Shown: piece by piece, positions 8,001 through 15,379 of the stretch
Layout of the letters: each line of letters starts with the position of its first letter
How positions within the stretch are numbered: the first letter of the stretch is position 1
Source: CAZICM01 sp964537685
GTDB taxonomy: Bacteria > Myxococcota_A > Polyangia > Polyangiales > Polyangiaceae
Reading direction: 5' to 3'
DNA length: 39,746 bases
Assembly: GCA_964537685.1 (NCBI GenBank)
Contig: CAZICM010000077.1
Location: 1 to 39,746, forward strand
Notes under the pieces: model-generated
What the model was told of the DNA's origin: nothing
The model's database searches: none
Seen by the model: the letters and a program-made list of their open reading frames with translations, nothing else
Program-made: the position numbers and the translations under genes

Positions 8001-8837
8001 GCCCGATGTGGATGGCAAGTCATCGACTACAAACTGCATGCCCAGCAAGGTGGTAGGCACAAGATGATCCATGCCATCGTCGCCGCAGCCCGCCGGATCC
8101 CAGCCCCGGCCGCCAATGGCCACCGATACAGGCTGATCCGATGTGATGAGCGCGCCATCGATATCCGCCCCCGTCACCGAGCGCATTACATAGGTCTGAC
8201 CGGCCTGCAGGCTAAGGGTATGCGAAAGCCCGGCAATGCCATCATTCCAGAACGGAGCCACGGCTCCCGCCGGAGCGTCCACCGTGATATTCACCGCCGT
8301 GGGCGCAAAAAACGAAATGAAATCATAACCTGTTCCGTCTCCAGCATCGTCATTCAGCGTATAACCGCCGGCGCGAAAACGTGTTCCGAGCGCCACCACA
8401 TGGCTCTTGACAGTCGATGACGATTGCCAAGCAAGCGCGGTGACCCGCTGATCCACCGTTAATTCAGGCGAGTTGGCCACAATAAATGTGCCCCGCTGTT
8501 CGGCCACCAAAAAGCCTGAAATCTGGCCTTCATTCGCGCCGAGCACAATAAAATGAGGCGTGCCGGATGTGACGCTAAAGGCGCTCGCCGCCCCGCCATT
8601 GACCGAATACGTGCCCGAAATGGTGCCCGAAGGCGCCGAAAGAACAATATCTCCGCCATAGTTATTGGGCGCTATGGCCGGAGCGTTGAGAATCGGTGGA
8701 ACGTAATAACAATAAGAGCCGGGCGGACAGCTTTGAGCGCTCGCCGGACCCGACACCAATGCCGCCGCGGTTGCAGCTAAAAATGCCGCGGCCCCAACGG
8801 GCACCGCTCGCAGCACAGACGCACGATTTCGCTTCAC
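5070..8837 (-). CDS. Large surface protein: IgGFc-binding-like domain, DUF4215, TSP3 repeats, MYXO-CTERM-like tail
   Basis: A 1255-residue exported protein. I chose GTG 8837 because TTGGAGGAAG (8841-8850) sits just upstream and because the signal peptide (KRNR, then an Ala-rich core, cleavage near GPASA/QS) then begins at residue 2; the frame is open back to 8978. Residues about 90-430 resemble the IgGFc-binding N-terminal adhesion domain (DHLVPTTLLGMQFV). DUF4215 follows at about 440-475 (CGDGTVDTGEGCDDGN). A jelly-roll-like carbohydrate-binding-type segment (NGSFEVPDF) lies at about 540-690. Twelve 35-residue calcium-binding TSP3 repeats follow. The tail has a Cys (GLLCTAAP), a hydrophobic segment and RRRR, matching MYXO-CTERM sorting signals that are processed at the cell surface. 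It probably acts as a surface adhesin or matrix protein. Confidence 0.85.
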   Translation of the reverse strand: MKRNRASVLRAVPVGAAAFLAATAAALVSGPASAQSCPPGSYCYYVPPILNAPAIAPNNYGGDIVLSAPSGTISGTYSVNGGAASAFSVTSGTPHFIVLGANEGQISGFLVAEQRGTFIVANSPELTVDQRVTALAWQSSSTVKSHVVALGTRFRAGGYTLNDDAGDGTGYDFISFFAPTAVNITVDAPAGAVAPFWNDGIAGLSHTLSLQAGQTYVMRSVTGADIDGALITSDQPVSVAIGGRGWDPAGCGDDGMDHLVPTTLLGMQFVVDDLPSTSGERVRVVTDTNATDVFVNGVLAATINAGQSYDPAISGLTFIETSQPAYVFQNAGRLLCENDVALIPPVSFASVSSVNVAFNVIGGGDGNVIIPTAAAGTLMLDGAPVVPTLSDPVPGHPEWTRVRFSIPIGTHSVSAQSDFQFAMVSDNGSSGLFAYFNPYRLPGCGDGTVDTGEGCDDGNAADGDGCSAVCQVEPFNSCTGSPSICTPDDTDSDGIPDLTEILIGYDPLNGDADSDGVLDPNDLDLDNDGIPNTVECNAANLSLINGSFEVPDFPDGTVSYATEDQVPGWDTTASDNVMEFWGNGFLGVPSADGTQFVELNANEVSTLYQDVATTPGQVYFYRFYHRGRDGDDTLALNVGDPAGPLTKIREVTTGNSAWQLVTGVYTVPAGQTTTRFAFESVNSAGGGSSGNFLDGIAFLPGCTVDTDSDGTLDFRDSDSDADTLPDGIEAGHGLADPTGRVPGPYGSNGLADSVETAGDSGAINYTVANHDADPLPDFQDVDSDNDGDNDNADNCIFTPNADQADIDNDGIGDACDDSDGDGVFDIADNCLTTPNTNQADGDGNGIGDACQDTDSDTVIDINDNCPAVPNTNQADGDSNGVGDACQDTDSDTVLDINDNCPSVSNTNQADGDGNGVGDACQDTDTDGVIDINDNCPTVSNTAQDDIDSNGVGDACQDTDADTVLDINDNCVDVPNANQADADSNGIGDACQDTDNDTVLDISDNCPNVANTDQADVDGDNVGDLCDDEDLDGVVDINDNCPTVPNADQADTNMDNIGDACQDADGDGVVDPLDNCVNDANPMQEDTDGDMIGDACDDGDGDGIIDTMDNCPDVSNNNQADIDGDGVGDACQDTDGDGVLDLTDNCPGDENADQADADSDGKGDICDDDDADGVIDVEDNCPDRANRDQLDTDGDKIGDACDPADKGEAPYYGEGSGLLCTAAPVEPGGPKGILGAAFAALLGMMGLRRRRSSKAA
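5202..6461 (-). repeat. Twelve 105-bp (35-residue) TSP3 coding repeats
   Basis: Within the surface-protein gene, twelve consecutive units of exactly 35 codons each begin with DNC. They mostly read DNCP...N..QAD.D..G.GDAC.D.D.D.V.DI, the Asp-rich calcium-binding pattern of thrombospondin type 3 repeats. Central units 2-6 are the most alike, sharing GDACQDTD and DIN, which suggests recent local duplication; the outer units are more diverged. Such arrays are prone to copy-number change. Confidence 0.9.
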
Positions 8838-8840
8838 GAT

Positions 8841-8927
8841 CTTCCTCCAAAACTTTGCGCATGGCCGGGACATGAGATGTTTCGGCCTCACCTCGCCCAT
8901 GTACGCCGTCTTGCTCTTTTGCGTCAA
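8841..8927 (-). promoter_or_regulatory. Candidate promoter and ribosome-binding site of the TSP3 gene
   Basis: On the minus strand, TTGACG (8927-8922) and GTACAT (8904-8899) are spaced by 17 bases, a sigma-70-like arrangement with a poor -10 element. GGAGGAAG follows at 8848-8841, three bases before the GTG start at 8837. The ribosome-binding site is clear. The promoter boxes are only plausible. Confidence 0.35.
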
Positions 8928-9011
8928 TACCAAACTTCGGCCATCCAAAAAAACCGGCGCAGGCTCAACAAAACCCAATAAAAAGCAGTTGAAATTCCTT
9001 AAGATTGAGCC

Positions 9012-11243
9012 GTGAGCACACCCAAGCTTGCCCGCGCCGAAGCGGTGATCGCCGGCTGGGAAATTTTCTCCGGCCTTCTCTTTGTGGCGGCGGTGATTCC
9101 CGAAGCCCCAACCAAACTGCTTTCAGCGTTTATCTTTTTGGGCTCCCTGGCTCTGTCGGGAGCTCTTTCCAAGGCGCTGTTCCAGCACAAGCCTGGACAT
9201 CTGAGGCAGTTTGCGCTTTTGGCCTTGCTCCGGGCCTTGTTTTGGGTCTTGTCCGCGCTTCCCCAAGGCGGCCTGGCCGACCTTCGCGTCCCCGCCGCGG
9301 CCGTTTTCTTCGGCTCCATGGCAGGCTGGATGCGCTTTTTGTTTTACCGCCGCTGGCTTGAACCTCCGCCCCACAGCCTGGACGACCCGACCCTCCGCAA
9401 ACGCCTGCGCTGGATGCTCACCGAAACAGCCATGATCGTCGGCATTGCGGGAGGACATCTGCTTTTGCTGTTCAGCGTGGCCGTTCTGCGCATGCAAAGC
9501 GAAGTCATCTTTCAAGCCTGGTTTGAGATTATTCCATGGCTGGCCATCGTCGGAACCACAGGCTTCGCCCTCGCCGTGGGACCCATCAGCCAAAATATCA
9601 TTATCGCCTTGGAACACGGCCCAAACGCCTCGAAGGACACGCTTCAGCGGGGCCTCGCCCAAGCCTATGTTCTTCCCAATAAACTCGCGTATTTAAACTT
9701 TGGCGCCTGGGCTTTCTGCACGTCGCTTGGAATTGTCTATTTTACCGGCCAAAAATGGGACACCTTTCGCTGGGGCGACACCTTTCTGCAGGTATGGTTT
9801 GGGCTTCTTTTCGCCTTTGGTGTGTCGTTTTGCCAGTGGATTTTACACCGGGACACCATCGCTCCCGCCATTTTCCGGCTTAAAGAAAGGCTCGAGCGGA
9901 ACGGCGGCACCAAGGTGCGCAGCCGGACGATTTCCCTGCGAATTCGATTGCTTCGGGAGTTTGGCCTTCCTCTTCTTTTCATCTGCACACTCTCGCTGTT
10001 CTCGTCCATCGGCCTCTATCGCGCGCTGGTCCGGGGCATCTACACCGAGCAGGATTTTAGGGCGATCGCTGCACTGGTTGCATCATTTGCCATGCTTTTA
10101 ATCACCTCGGCGAGCCTTGTGGCGCGGGCGGCCCGGCAGCTCTCCGAACCGATGAGCGCGCTGGCAGAAGCCGCGAACCGCGTCGCCCAAGGCCATTTGG
10201 ATGAGCCCGTGCCCAGCGTTTCAGGCCCTGTGGAAGTCGTTGGACTGGGAGAAAGTATCGAGCGCATGCGAGCGCGCCTGGCCAAGACAATCGGCGAGCT
10301 TGAAAAAGAAAGGGCGGGCCTTGAAGCCAATGTGGAAGCCCGCACGGCCGAGCTTCGAAAAGCGCTCGATGAATTGAGACATACCCAAGCCGCGCTGATT
10401 CAAGGCGAACGGCTGGCCTCCATTGGCGAGCTGATGTCGGGCGTAGCGCATGAAATCTACAATCCTCTCACGGCCATCGCGGGCGCCTCGGCTCCTTTGG
10501 AACATTTGGCCGGCGATATCCAGACCATGTTCGAGGCTTACGGCAATGCGTGTGACAATCTGCCTGAAAATGATAAAAACACGATAAAATTGTTAAAAAG
10601 CCGATTGGATATTGATGCATCCCTTGAAGATTTAACAGGCATAGCGGCGGTTATCCGGCGGGCCACGGACCGGAGCGTGGCCATTGTCCAAAACCTAAAG
10701 AACTTTTCGCGCGGCTCGGGAGAGGCGCTTCCCGCGAATCTTCAAAATGGCGTCGAAGAAACGCTGATGCTTTTAGGCCCGAGGCTGCGGGAAGCATCGA
10801 TTGCCATCGAAAAACAATACGAAAAAATACCACAAGTTACCTGCCGGATTGGAGAAATCAATCAAATCTTTATGAATTTGTTTGTCAATGCGATACAATC
10901 TTTTGAGCAGGCGAATTCATCAGCGGAACAAGAAGAGCGGCCATCCAATCCAACCATTTATATCAGCACCTTTACCGAAATGACTGCGGCTGGAGAAATG
11001 GCCGCGGTCGCCATTGAAGACAATGGCCCGGGCATCCCCAAAGCCTTGGAAAAACGAATTTTCGATCCCTTTTTTACAACCAAGGCGCGCGGCCAGGGCA
11101 CGGGCTTGGGATTGAGCATTTCAACCGATATCGCTCACCGCCACGGCGGCAGCCTTAGTCTGGAACATCCGCTCCATTCGCAAAAAGGTGCCCGCTTTGT
11201 GTGCAGGATTCCGATCGAAGTGATGAACGCCTCCAAACCTTAA
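9012..11243 (+). CDS. Membrane-bound sensor histidine kinase
   Basis: A 743-residue sensor kinase starting at GTG 9012. Roughly the first 385 residues contain many hydrophobic segments (for example SGLLFVAAVIPEAP, GGHLLLLFSVAVL and LPLLFICTLSLFSSIGLY), so the sensor region is a polytopic membrane domain. A HAMP-like linker (QLSEPMSALAEAANRVAQG) and a coiled coil lead to the HisKA H-box SGVAHEIYNPLT with phosphoacceptor His480. The ATPase domain has the N-box (FMNLFVNAIQS, about 620), G1 (EDNGPGIP, about 670), F-box (FDPFFTT) and G2 (GQGTGLGLSIS, about 695). All catalytic motifs are intact. No response regulator is adjacent; the next gene is a Ser/Thr kinase 108 bases downstream. The ligand is unknown. 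It is divergent from the TSP3 gene and shares a 174-base upstream region with it. Confidence 0.92.
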   Translation: MSTPKLARAEAVIAGWEIFSGLLFVAAVIPEAPTKLLSAFIFLGSLALSGALSKALFQHKPGHLRQFALLALLRALFWVLSALPQGGLADLRVPAAAVFFGSMAGWMRFLFYRRWLEPPPHSLDDPTLRKRLRWMLTETAMIVGIAGGHLLLLFSVAVLRMQSEVIFQAWFEIIPWLAIVGTTGFALAVGPISQNIIIALEHGPNASKDTLQRGLAQAYVLPNKLAYLNFGAWAFCTSLGIVYFTGQKWDTFRWGDTFLQVWFGLLFAFGVSFCQWILHRDTIAPAIFRLKERLERNGGTKVRSRTISLRIRLLREFGLPLLFICTLSLFSSIGLYRALVRGIYTEQDFRAIAALVASFAMLLITSASLVARAARQLSEPMSALAEAANRVAQGHLDEPVPSVSGPVEVVGLGESIERMRARLAKTIGELEKERAGLEANVEARTAELRKALDELRHTQAALIQGERLASIGELMSGVAHEIYNPLTAIAGASAPLEHLAGDIQTMFEAYGNACDNLPENDKNTIKLLKSRLDIDASLEDLTGIAAVIRRATDRSVAIVQNLKNFSRGSGEALPANLQNGVEETLMLLGPRLREASIAIEKQYEKIPQVTCRIGEINQIFMNLFVNAIQSFEQANSSAEQEERPSNPTIYISTFTEMTAAGEMAAVAIEDNGPGIPKALEKRIFDPFFTTKARGQGTGLGLSISTDIAHRHGGSLSLEHPLHSQKGARFVCRIPIEVMNASKP

Positions 11244-11351
11244 GGCCAATCGACTTCCAAGTTCATTTGTGCTTACCATGCGCGCTTCGCGTAGGGCTTC
11301 ACCTTACAAAACTACCAGCCCGAGAACACGATCAACCGAGGGAAAAGCATT

Positions 11352-13082
11352 ATGGAGCAGCGTGGAGTGCAACGGATTGGTCAAAAACCCACCAGCGTCG
11401 ATCCGATGATCGGCAAAGTCGTTGCCGGCCGTTATCGTTTGGAGGCCCGCGCCGGAGAAGGCGGCATGGGCGTTGTGTACCGGGCCCGCCATGTCCTGAT
11501 TGAGCGCGTGGTCGCCCTAAAACTCATTCGCCCCGATCTGCGCGGCGAGACGCATCTGCGGGCGTGGATGCTGAGAGAGGCTCGCGCCGCAAACCGCGTC
11601 GATCACGCGCATATCATCGACATTCACGATATCGGCGAAACCGAGGACGGCGAGCTGTATCTCGTCATGGAATACCTCGTCGGAACGCCGCTTTCGGCCG
11701 AGCTTGCAAAAGGTCCGATGCCCATCGCGCGGGGTGTCGATATTTTGGAGCAGATGTGCGCAGCCCTGGCCCGCGCCCACGATCTCGGCGTTGTGCACCG
11801 CGATTTGAAGAGCGACAACATTCTGCTCACCCAGCGCGGAGGCCGGAAAGACTTTGTGAAGATCCTCGATTTCGGCTTGGCGGCGATTGCCCGCGATCCC
11901 CGCCTCGCGCCGAAGGGAGCGGTGTTTGGAACGCCCGAATATATGTCGCCCGAGCAGGCGAGAGGCGAAGAAGTAGGCCCTCAATCGGACTTGTACGCGC
12001 TTGGCGTTTTGTTTTTCGAGATGCTCACGGGGCAGCTTCCCTTCCGCGCCGCCGATCGCGACACACTGCTTGAAATGCAGCGTTCTCAGCCTCCGCCCAA
12101 GCCGCGTTCCATCCGTCCCGACGCGCATCCTCAAGGCGAGGCGATCTGCCTGCGCCTGCTCGAGAAAGACATCCGCAAACGCTATCGCGACGCCCACCAT
12201 TTGCAGGAAGAACTCAAAGCCCTGCAGCGCAGCCTTCCCGCGCCTCCGATGGAGATGGAACCCGGCGGAAGCCCAGAACCCGCGCCGCCTCCGCCACCTC
12301 CGCCTCAATCGGCGGGCGTCACCGAATGGGCGAACCGCGCGGCGCTCTTCGCGCGCATGGTGTCGCGCGTGTATCCCACGGGAAACGCACCGCCGGAAGT
12401 CATGGGCGCCGTTGGACAAGCCTGGGATCTCGCATCGAAAGCCAATCGTTTGGAAGGCGAAGTCGCGAGTTTTTCGCGCAAGCTGGAAGCGCTTGAAAGG
12501 CGGGGCCGGGCCCTGCGCGCTGAAATAGGACGCAAGGTTGAAGAGCTGGCCCACGAAGAATCGCGTGTGATGCGCGAGGCCGCATCGGACGGGGAAGATG
12601 TGGACAAGGTGAGGGCTGAACTGGCTGCGGCGGAGCGCTCGGCGGGAGCGGCGAGACAAGCGGCGGACACGGCGCTTGAGCAAGGCGGCCCTTACGATCC
12701 CGGCATCTTTGAGCGGGCGGGCGCGGCAGCGGCGACGGTGCAGGCCAAACGCGAACAGATGGCGCGCTATGAAAACAAGAAGAACGCGCGCGAGACGACG
12801 GCGCGCGATTTAAGGCGACAGATAGAAGAGCTTCGCAGCCAGCTTTCGCGCTATTCCGAAGCGCTGGATGCCGAACTTTCCCAAGGGCGCGAAAAAGTTG
12901 GGGCGCGGGCGCGGGAAGGGCTGGGCTATGAAAAGCAGTTCAGCGACGTGACCAATGTGTTGCTTTCGCATCTGCGCAACAAGCCGGAGTGCCGCGATCT
13001 GCTCGCTGAGTTTTTAAATGCGCCTGGAGCGCCTCAGGCACCGGAAGCGCTTGAATCCAAGGCTCCTCAAGCGCCCAAGTGA
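11352..13082 (+). CDS. Cytosolic Hanks-type Ser/Thr protein kinase with coiled-coil tail
   Basis: A 576-residue protein with a good ribosome-binding site (GAGGG) nine bases before ATG 11352. The kinase domain covers about residues 25-290. It has the glycine loop GEGGMGVV (35-42), the ATP-binding Lys57 in VVALKL, HRDLKSDN with catalytic Asp151, DFG (173-175) and the activation-loop end GTPEYMSPEQ. A proline-rich linker (about 300-325) connects to a long helical, heptad-rich region up to about 540 that looks like coiled coil. There is no transmembrane segment, unlike PknB-type receptors, so the kinase is soluble and probably regulated by oligomerisation. It lies 108 bases after the histidine kinase in the same direction; a shared signalling pathway is possible but not shown. 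Confidence 0.92.
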   Translation: MEQRGVQRIGQKPTSVDPMIGKVVAGRYRLEARAGEGGMGVVYRARHVLIERVVALKLIRPDLRGETHLRAWMLREARAANRVDHAHIIDIHDIGETEDGELYLVMEYLVGTPLSAELAKGPMPIARGVDILEQMCAALARAHDLGVVHRDLKSDNILLTQRGGRKDFVKILDFGLAAIARDPRLAPKGAVFGTPEYMSPEQARGEEVGPQSDLYALGVLFFEMLTGQLPFRAADRDTLLEMQRSQPPPKPRSIRPDAHPQGEAICLRLLEKDIRKRYRDAHHLQEELKALQRSLPAPPMEMEPGGSPEPAPPPPPPPQSAGVTEWANRAALFARMVSRVYPTGNAPPEVMGAVGQAWDLASKANRLEGEVASFSRKLEALERRGRALRAEIGRKVEELAHEESRVMREAASDGEDVDKVRAELAAAERSAGAARQAADTALEQGGPYDPGIFERAGAAAATVQAKREQMARYENKKNARETTARDLRRQIEELRSQLSRYSEALDAELSQGREKVGARAREGLGYEKQFSDVTNVLLSHLRNKPECRDLLAEFLNAPGAPQAPEALESKAPQAPK

Positions 13083-13887
13083 AGCTTCTTTACAGAGCTT
13101 TCAAGCGGCTTTTTTTCGCTCGGCATTTGCACGCGCCGATTTCTCTTGACAAGCGCGATTTCTTTTGCTTGCGCCGCCCTCGCGCATACCCAGCCCGGCC
13201 ATCCATCGCCAGGCCCGGAATCTCAGGCCGCTCGCCATGACAAGGGCCGCTTTACACCGCATTTTTATCCGCCGGCGCGGCCCTTTGATTCTTCCCGGTA
13301 AACAACGGAGCGCATCGGTTTGAATTTGGCCGGAATGCCACCCCGTGTAAACCCCGCCTTGCCATTCCTAGGTGGCGGAGCTGACCCTAATCCACCCAAA
13401 ACACTTTAGATTTCAAGGTATTGCCCTATCCGCCATGCCCACCGGCCTGGAACGCGGCTGACAACCATCCATTTACATCGAATTTATTAACAATTTTTTG
13501 ATTTACATCCCATGCGGATGATCTACGCTATGCACATGCGGCTCGACGATCTCCGAATCAAACGCACACATTCAATCCAATTGTCTGCAAATACAATCAA
13601 GAATCGGCAGGAATACCCCAATAGCCATTGGGGACACGCCTACACCAGCGAATCACCCGATGGGAATTGGAAGGCCCCCTCTTCAGCGTGGGCCTTTTGG
13701 GTGAGCGGTTGTTGGCACTCATCCGTACCGACCGGCAAGGCGGACATCAAATCGGCGCATGAATGAGCATGTGGACGGCTTGGTGATGGGACCGGAGGGG
13801 GAGGAAATGTAATACGGATGGGCGCAACTGGATATCCATACAAAACGCAAGGAATAGGGAGGGAATATTTGACCAATGCGCTTTTCG
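13083..13887. other. Non-coding interval between Ser/Thr kinase and FHA regulator
   Basis: About 800 bases without a convincing gene. The short open frames at 13512-13766 (plus) and 13640-13876 (minus) overlap each other on opposite strands, lack ribosome-binding sites and have no recognisable content. The interval contains an AT-rich patch near 13466-13510 with two copies of ATTTACATC 31 bases apart, followed by a hairpin cluster at 13616-13724. It separates two convergent genes, so a promoter for neither is required here. Confidence 0.6.
13616..13724 (+). ncRNA. Candidate structured RNA: three consecutive hairpins
   Basis: Three perfect or near-perfect stems follow one another. CCCCAAT/ATTGGGG (13616-13622 with 13627-13633) has a 4-base loop. 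AAGGCCC/GGGCCTT (13671-13677 with 13690-13696) is followed by two further T. GGGTGAG/CTCATCC (13699-13705 with 13718-13724) includes one G-T pair. The second stem resembles a weak intrinsic terminator. I found no match to a known riboswitch or small RNA family by eye, and the transcript start is unknown. Confidence 0.2.
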
Positions 13888-15279
13888 TTATGCAATATCC
13901 ACGCGATTTCTTGGCCCAGGAATACCGAGACTTTTCATAAGTTCTGTGAGCCGCTGCCTTGAAACATCAATAGTCTTGGCCGTCCTATCCACATTAAAAT
14001 CATTTTCCTGCAGATGAAATAACAGATAAGCCCGCTGTAAATCCTCGGTTTGGGCCTTAACGATGGTATCCACATGAGACATCAGCGCCTTAAACGGCAT
14101 CGAATAATACTTCGCCCAAGGGTCTGGAGAACCATCGATAAACTCAAGCCATTGCTGTTTTGCCCTATTGGACCTTGAGCTTGCCATCGCAACAAACTGC
14201 TCCAGTTCCCGCACATTAAAGGGCCAGTTATAGATCCTTAAATAATTGAGGATATGCTCGTGCGTTTGGGAAAATGCCTTGTATTGGGGCTCAGAACCGG
14301 TCACTGCCCAGAAGTGATCGGCCAGCAAGGAGATATCCTCGGTACGCTCCCGCAAGGCGGGAATTTTAATATAGGGCCGCGAGAAATACGGCAGCAGCGA
14401 TCGGTGAAGATTCTCAAACTTATCGGGCTCAACCGTAGCAATCACGCGGATATCCAGCGGCCGCACCTTCACCCCGCCCATGCGCCGGATCCCCTTTGTG
14501 TAAATGACCTGCGCTATGCCAACCTGCACCTCCTGCGGCAAATGATCGATATGCGCGAGCACAACCGTACCGCCCTGGGCATATTCAAGAAGACCTGGGC
14601 GCTCTTCTAAAACACCTGGAAACACAGCGCGCTCACAACCCAACAGTTCAAATCCGGCGCGCTCAGGCGTATACTCCGCACACTCTACGATCACGCACTC
14701 ACCGCTTCGCTGGGAATCCGCCCGGTGAATGCTTCGGGCCAGCGTTCGCTTGCCCGTTCCAGGCTCACCGATAACCAAGAAATGTATGGGCCGCCCTCTT
14801 TCCGACGATGCGCTCAGCCCCTCTTCAATTTGCTGAAATTGCGCCCGCATTCTTAGATCTTGGCTAACAAACTCGCCAAAATAGTTCTCCGACGAAACCG
14901 CTACATGAATAGGCGGGCCATCCCCGCAAATAACAAGTGTGGCGCCGCCCAGGGTAATCGGCGTATTCAAAGGCACAATGCCTTTTTTAATCATCACACC
15001 GCCGACATACGTGCCATTCTTGCTGGAATCGGTAATCTGAATCCCCTGCCCGCCCGCCTGTATTTCGCAATGCCGGCGCGATACCGTGGTATCGTTTTGG
15101 ATTTGAATTTCACACTCGGGCGAACTCCCGCACACAAGGGGCTTCACCACTTCCCGCCCAAGCTGTCTTTCAAAAACTACACCATCGGATTGCCTCACCA
15201 CAAGCTTTAGGGACGGAACTTGGATAATGCTTTTGGCTCGGCGCGTAATGGTTGAGGTGACATCATCATTGTTTGCCAT
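13888..15279 (-). CDS. FHA-AAA-HTH regulator, sigma-54 activator-like with degenerate AAA+ motifs
   Basis: A 463-residue protein from ATG 15279; the frame opens earlier at 15348 but the extra 23 residues lack family similarity. The FHA domain covers about residues 22-120, with CGSSPECE, SRRHCEI and SKNGTYV, the phosphothreonine-binding signature. The AAA+ sigma-54-interaction domain (about 135-380) has an intact Walker A (GEPGTGKR, 171-178). However, the GAFTGA loop that contacts sigma-54 reads AVFPGV (218-223), and the Walker B segment reads GGTVVLAHID where active members have GGTLFLDEIG, so both acidic residues are gone. A Fis-like HTH ends the protein (DRTAKTIDVSRQRLTELMKSLG). It probably binds DNA and phosphoproteins but is unlikely to hydrolyse ATP or remodel sigma-54 polymerase. 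It lies 100 bases downstream of the beta-prime-like gene. Confidence 0.88.
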   Translation of the reverse strand: MANNDDVTSTITRRAKSIIQVPSLKLVVRQSDGVVFERQLGREVVKPLVCGSSPECEIQIQNDTTVSRRHCEIQAGGQGIQITDSSKNGTYVGGVMIKKGIVPLNTPITLGGATLVICGDGPPIHVAVSSENYFGEFVSQDLRMRAQFQQIEEGLSASSERGRPIHFLVIGEPGTGKRTLARSIHRADSQRSGECVIVECAEYTPERAGFELLGCERAVFPGVLEERPGLLEYAQGGTVVLAHIDHLPQEVQVGIAQVIYTKGIRRMGGVKVRPLDIRVIATVEPDKFENLHRSLLPYFSRPYIKIPALRERTEDISLLADHFWAVTGSEPQYKAFSQTHEHILNYLRIYNWPFNVRELEQFVAMASSRSNRAKQQWLEFIDGSPDPWAKYYSMPFKALMSHVDTIVKAQTEDLQRAYLLFHLQENDFNVDRTAKTIDVSRQRLTELMKSLGIPGPRNRVDIA

Positions 15280-15379
15280 TTTTCTTTGATGATCGTACAA
15301 CCCAATCGAAGCGATGTCAATAAATCCATGATTGCTCCTCCCTGCCACCGTGCTGTCCGCGTGCTAGACACCGCCATGT

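Noticed and set aside
11517..12683. 388-codon minus-strand frame inside the Ser/Thr kinase gene
   Set aside because: The kinase frame has every catalytic motif; the reverse frame is Arg/His/Phe-rich without any domain.
13512..13876. Two overlapping small frames in the 800-base spacer
   Set aside because: They are on opposite strands of the same DNA, with no ribosome-binding site, family similarity or codon bias.
15279..15348. Upstream start of the FHA regulator, and a 40-codon frame beginning ATGGATTTATTGACATCG behind GGAGGA
   Set aside because: The extra N-terminal residues do not fit the family, and the 40-codon frame overlaps the regulator out of frame with no recognisable content; it might be a leader peptide but cannot be supported.
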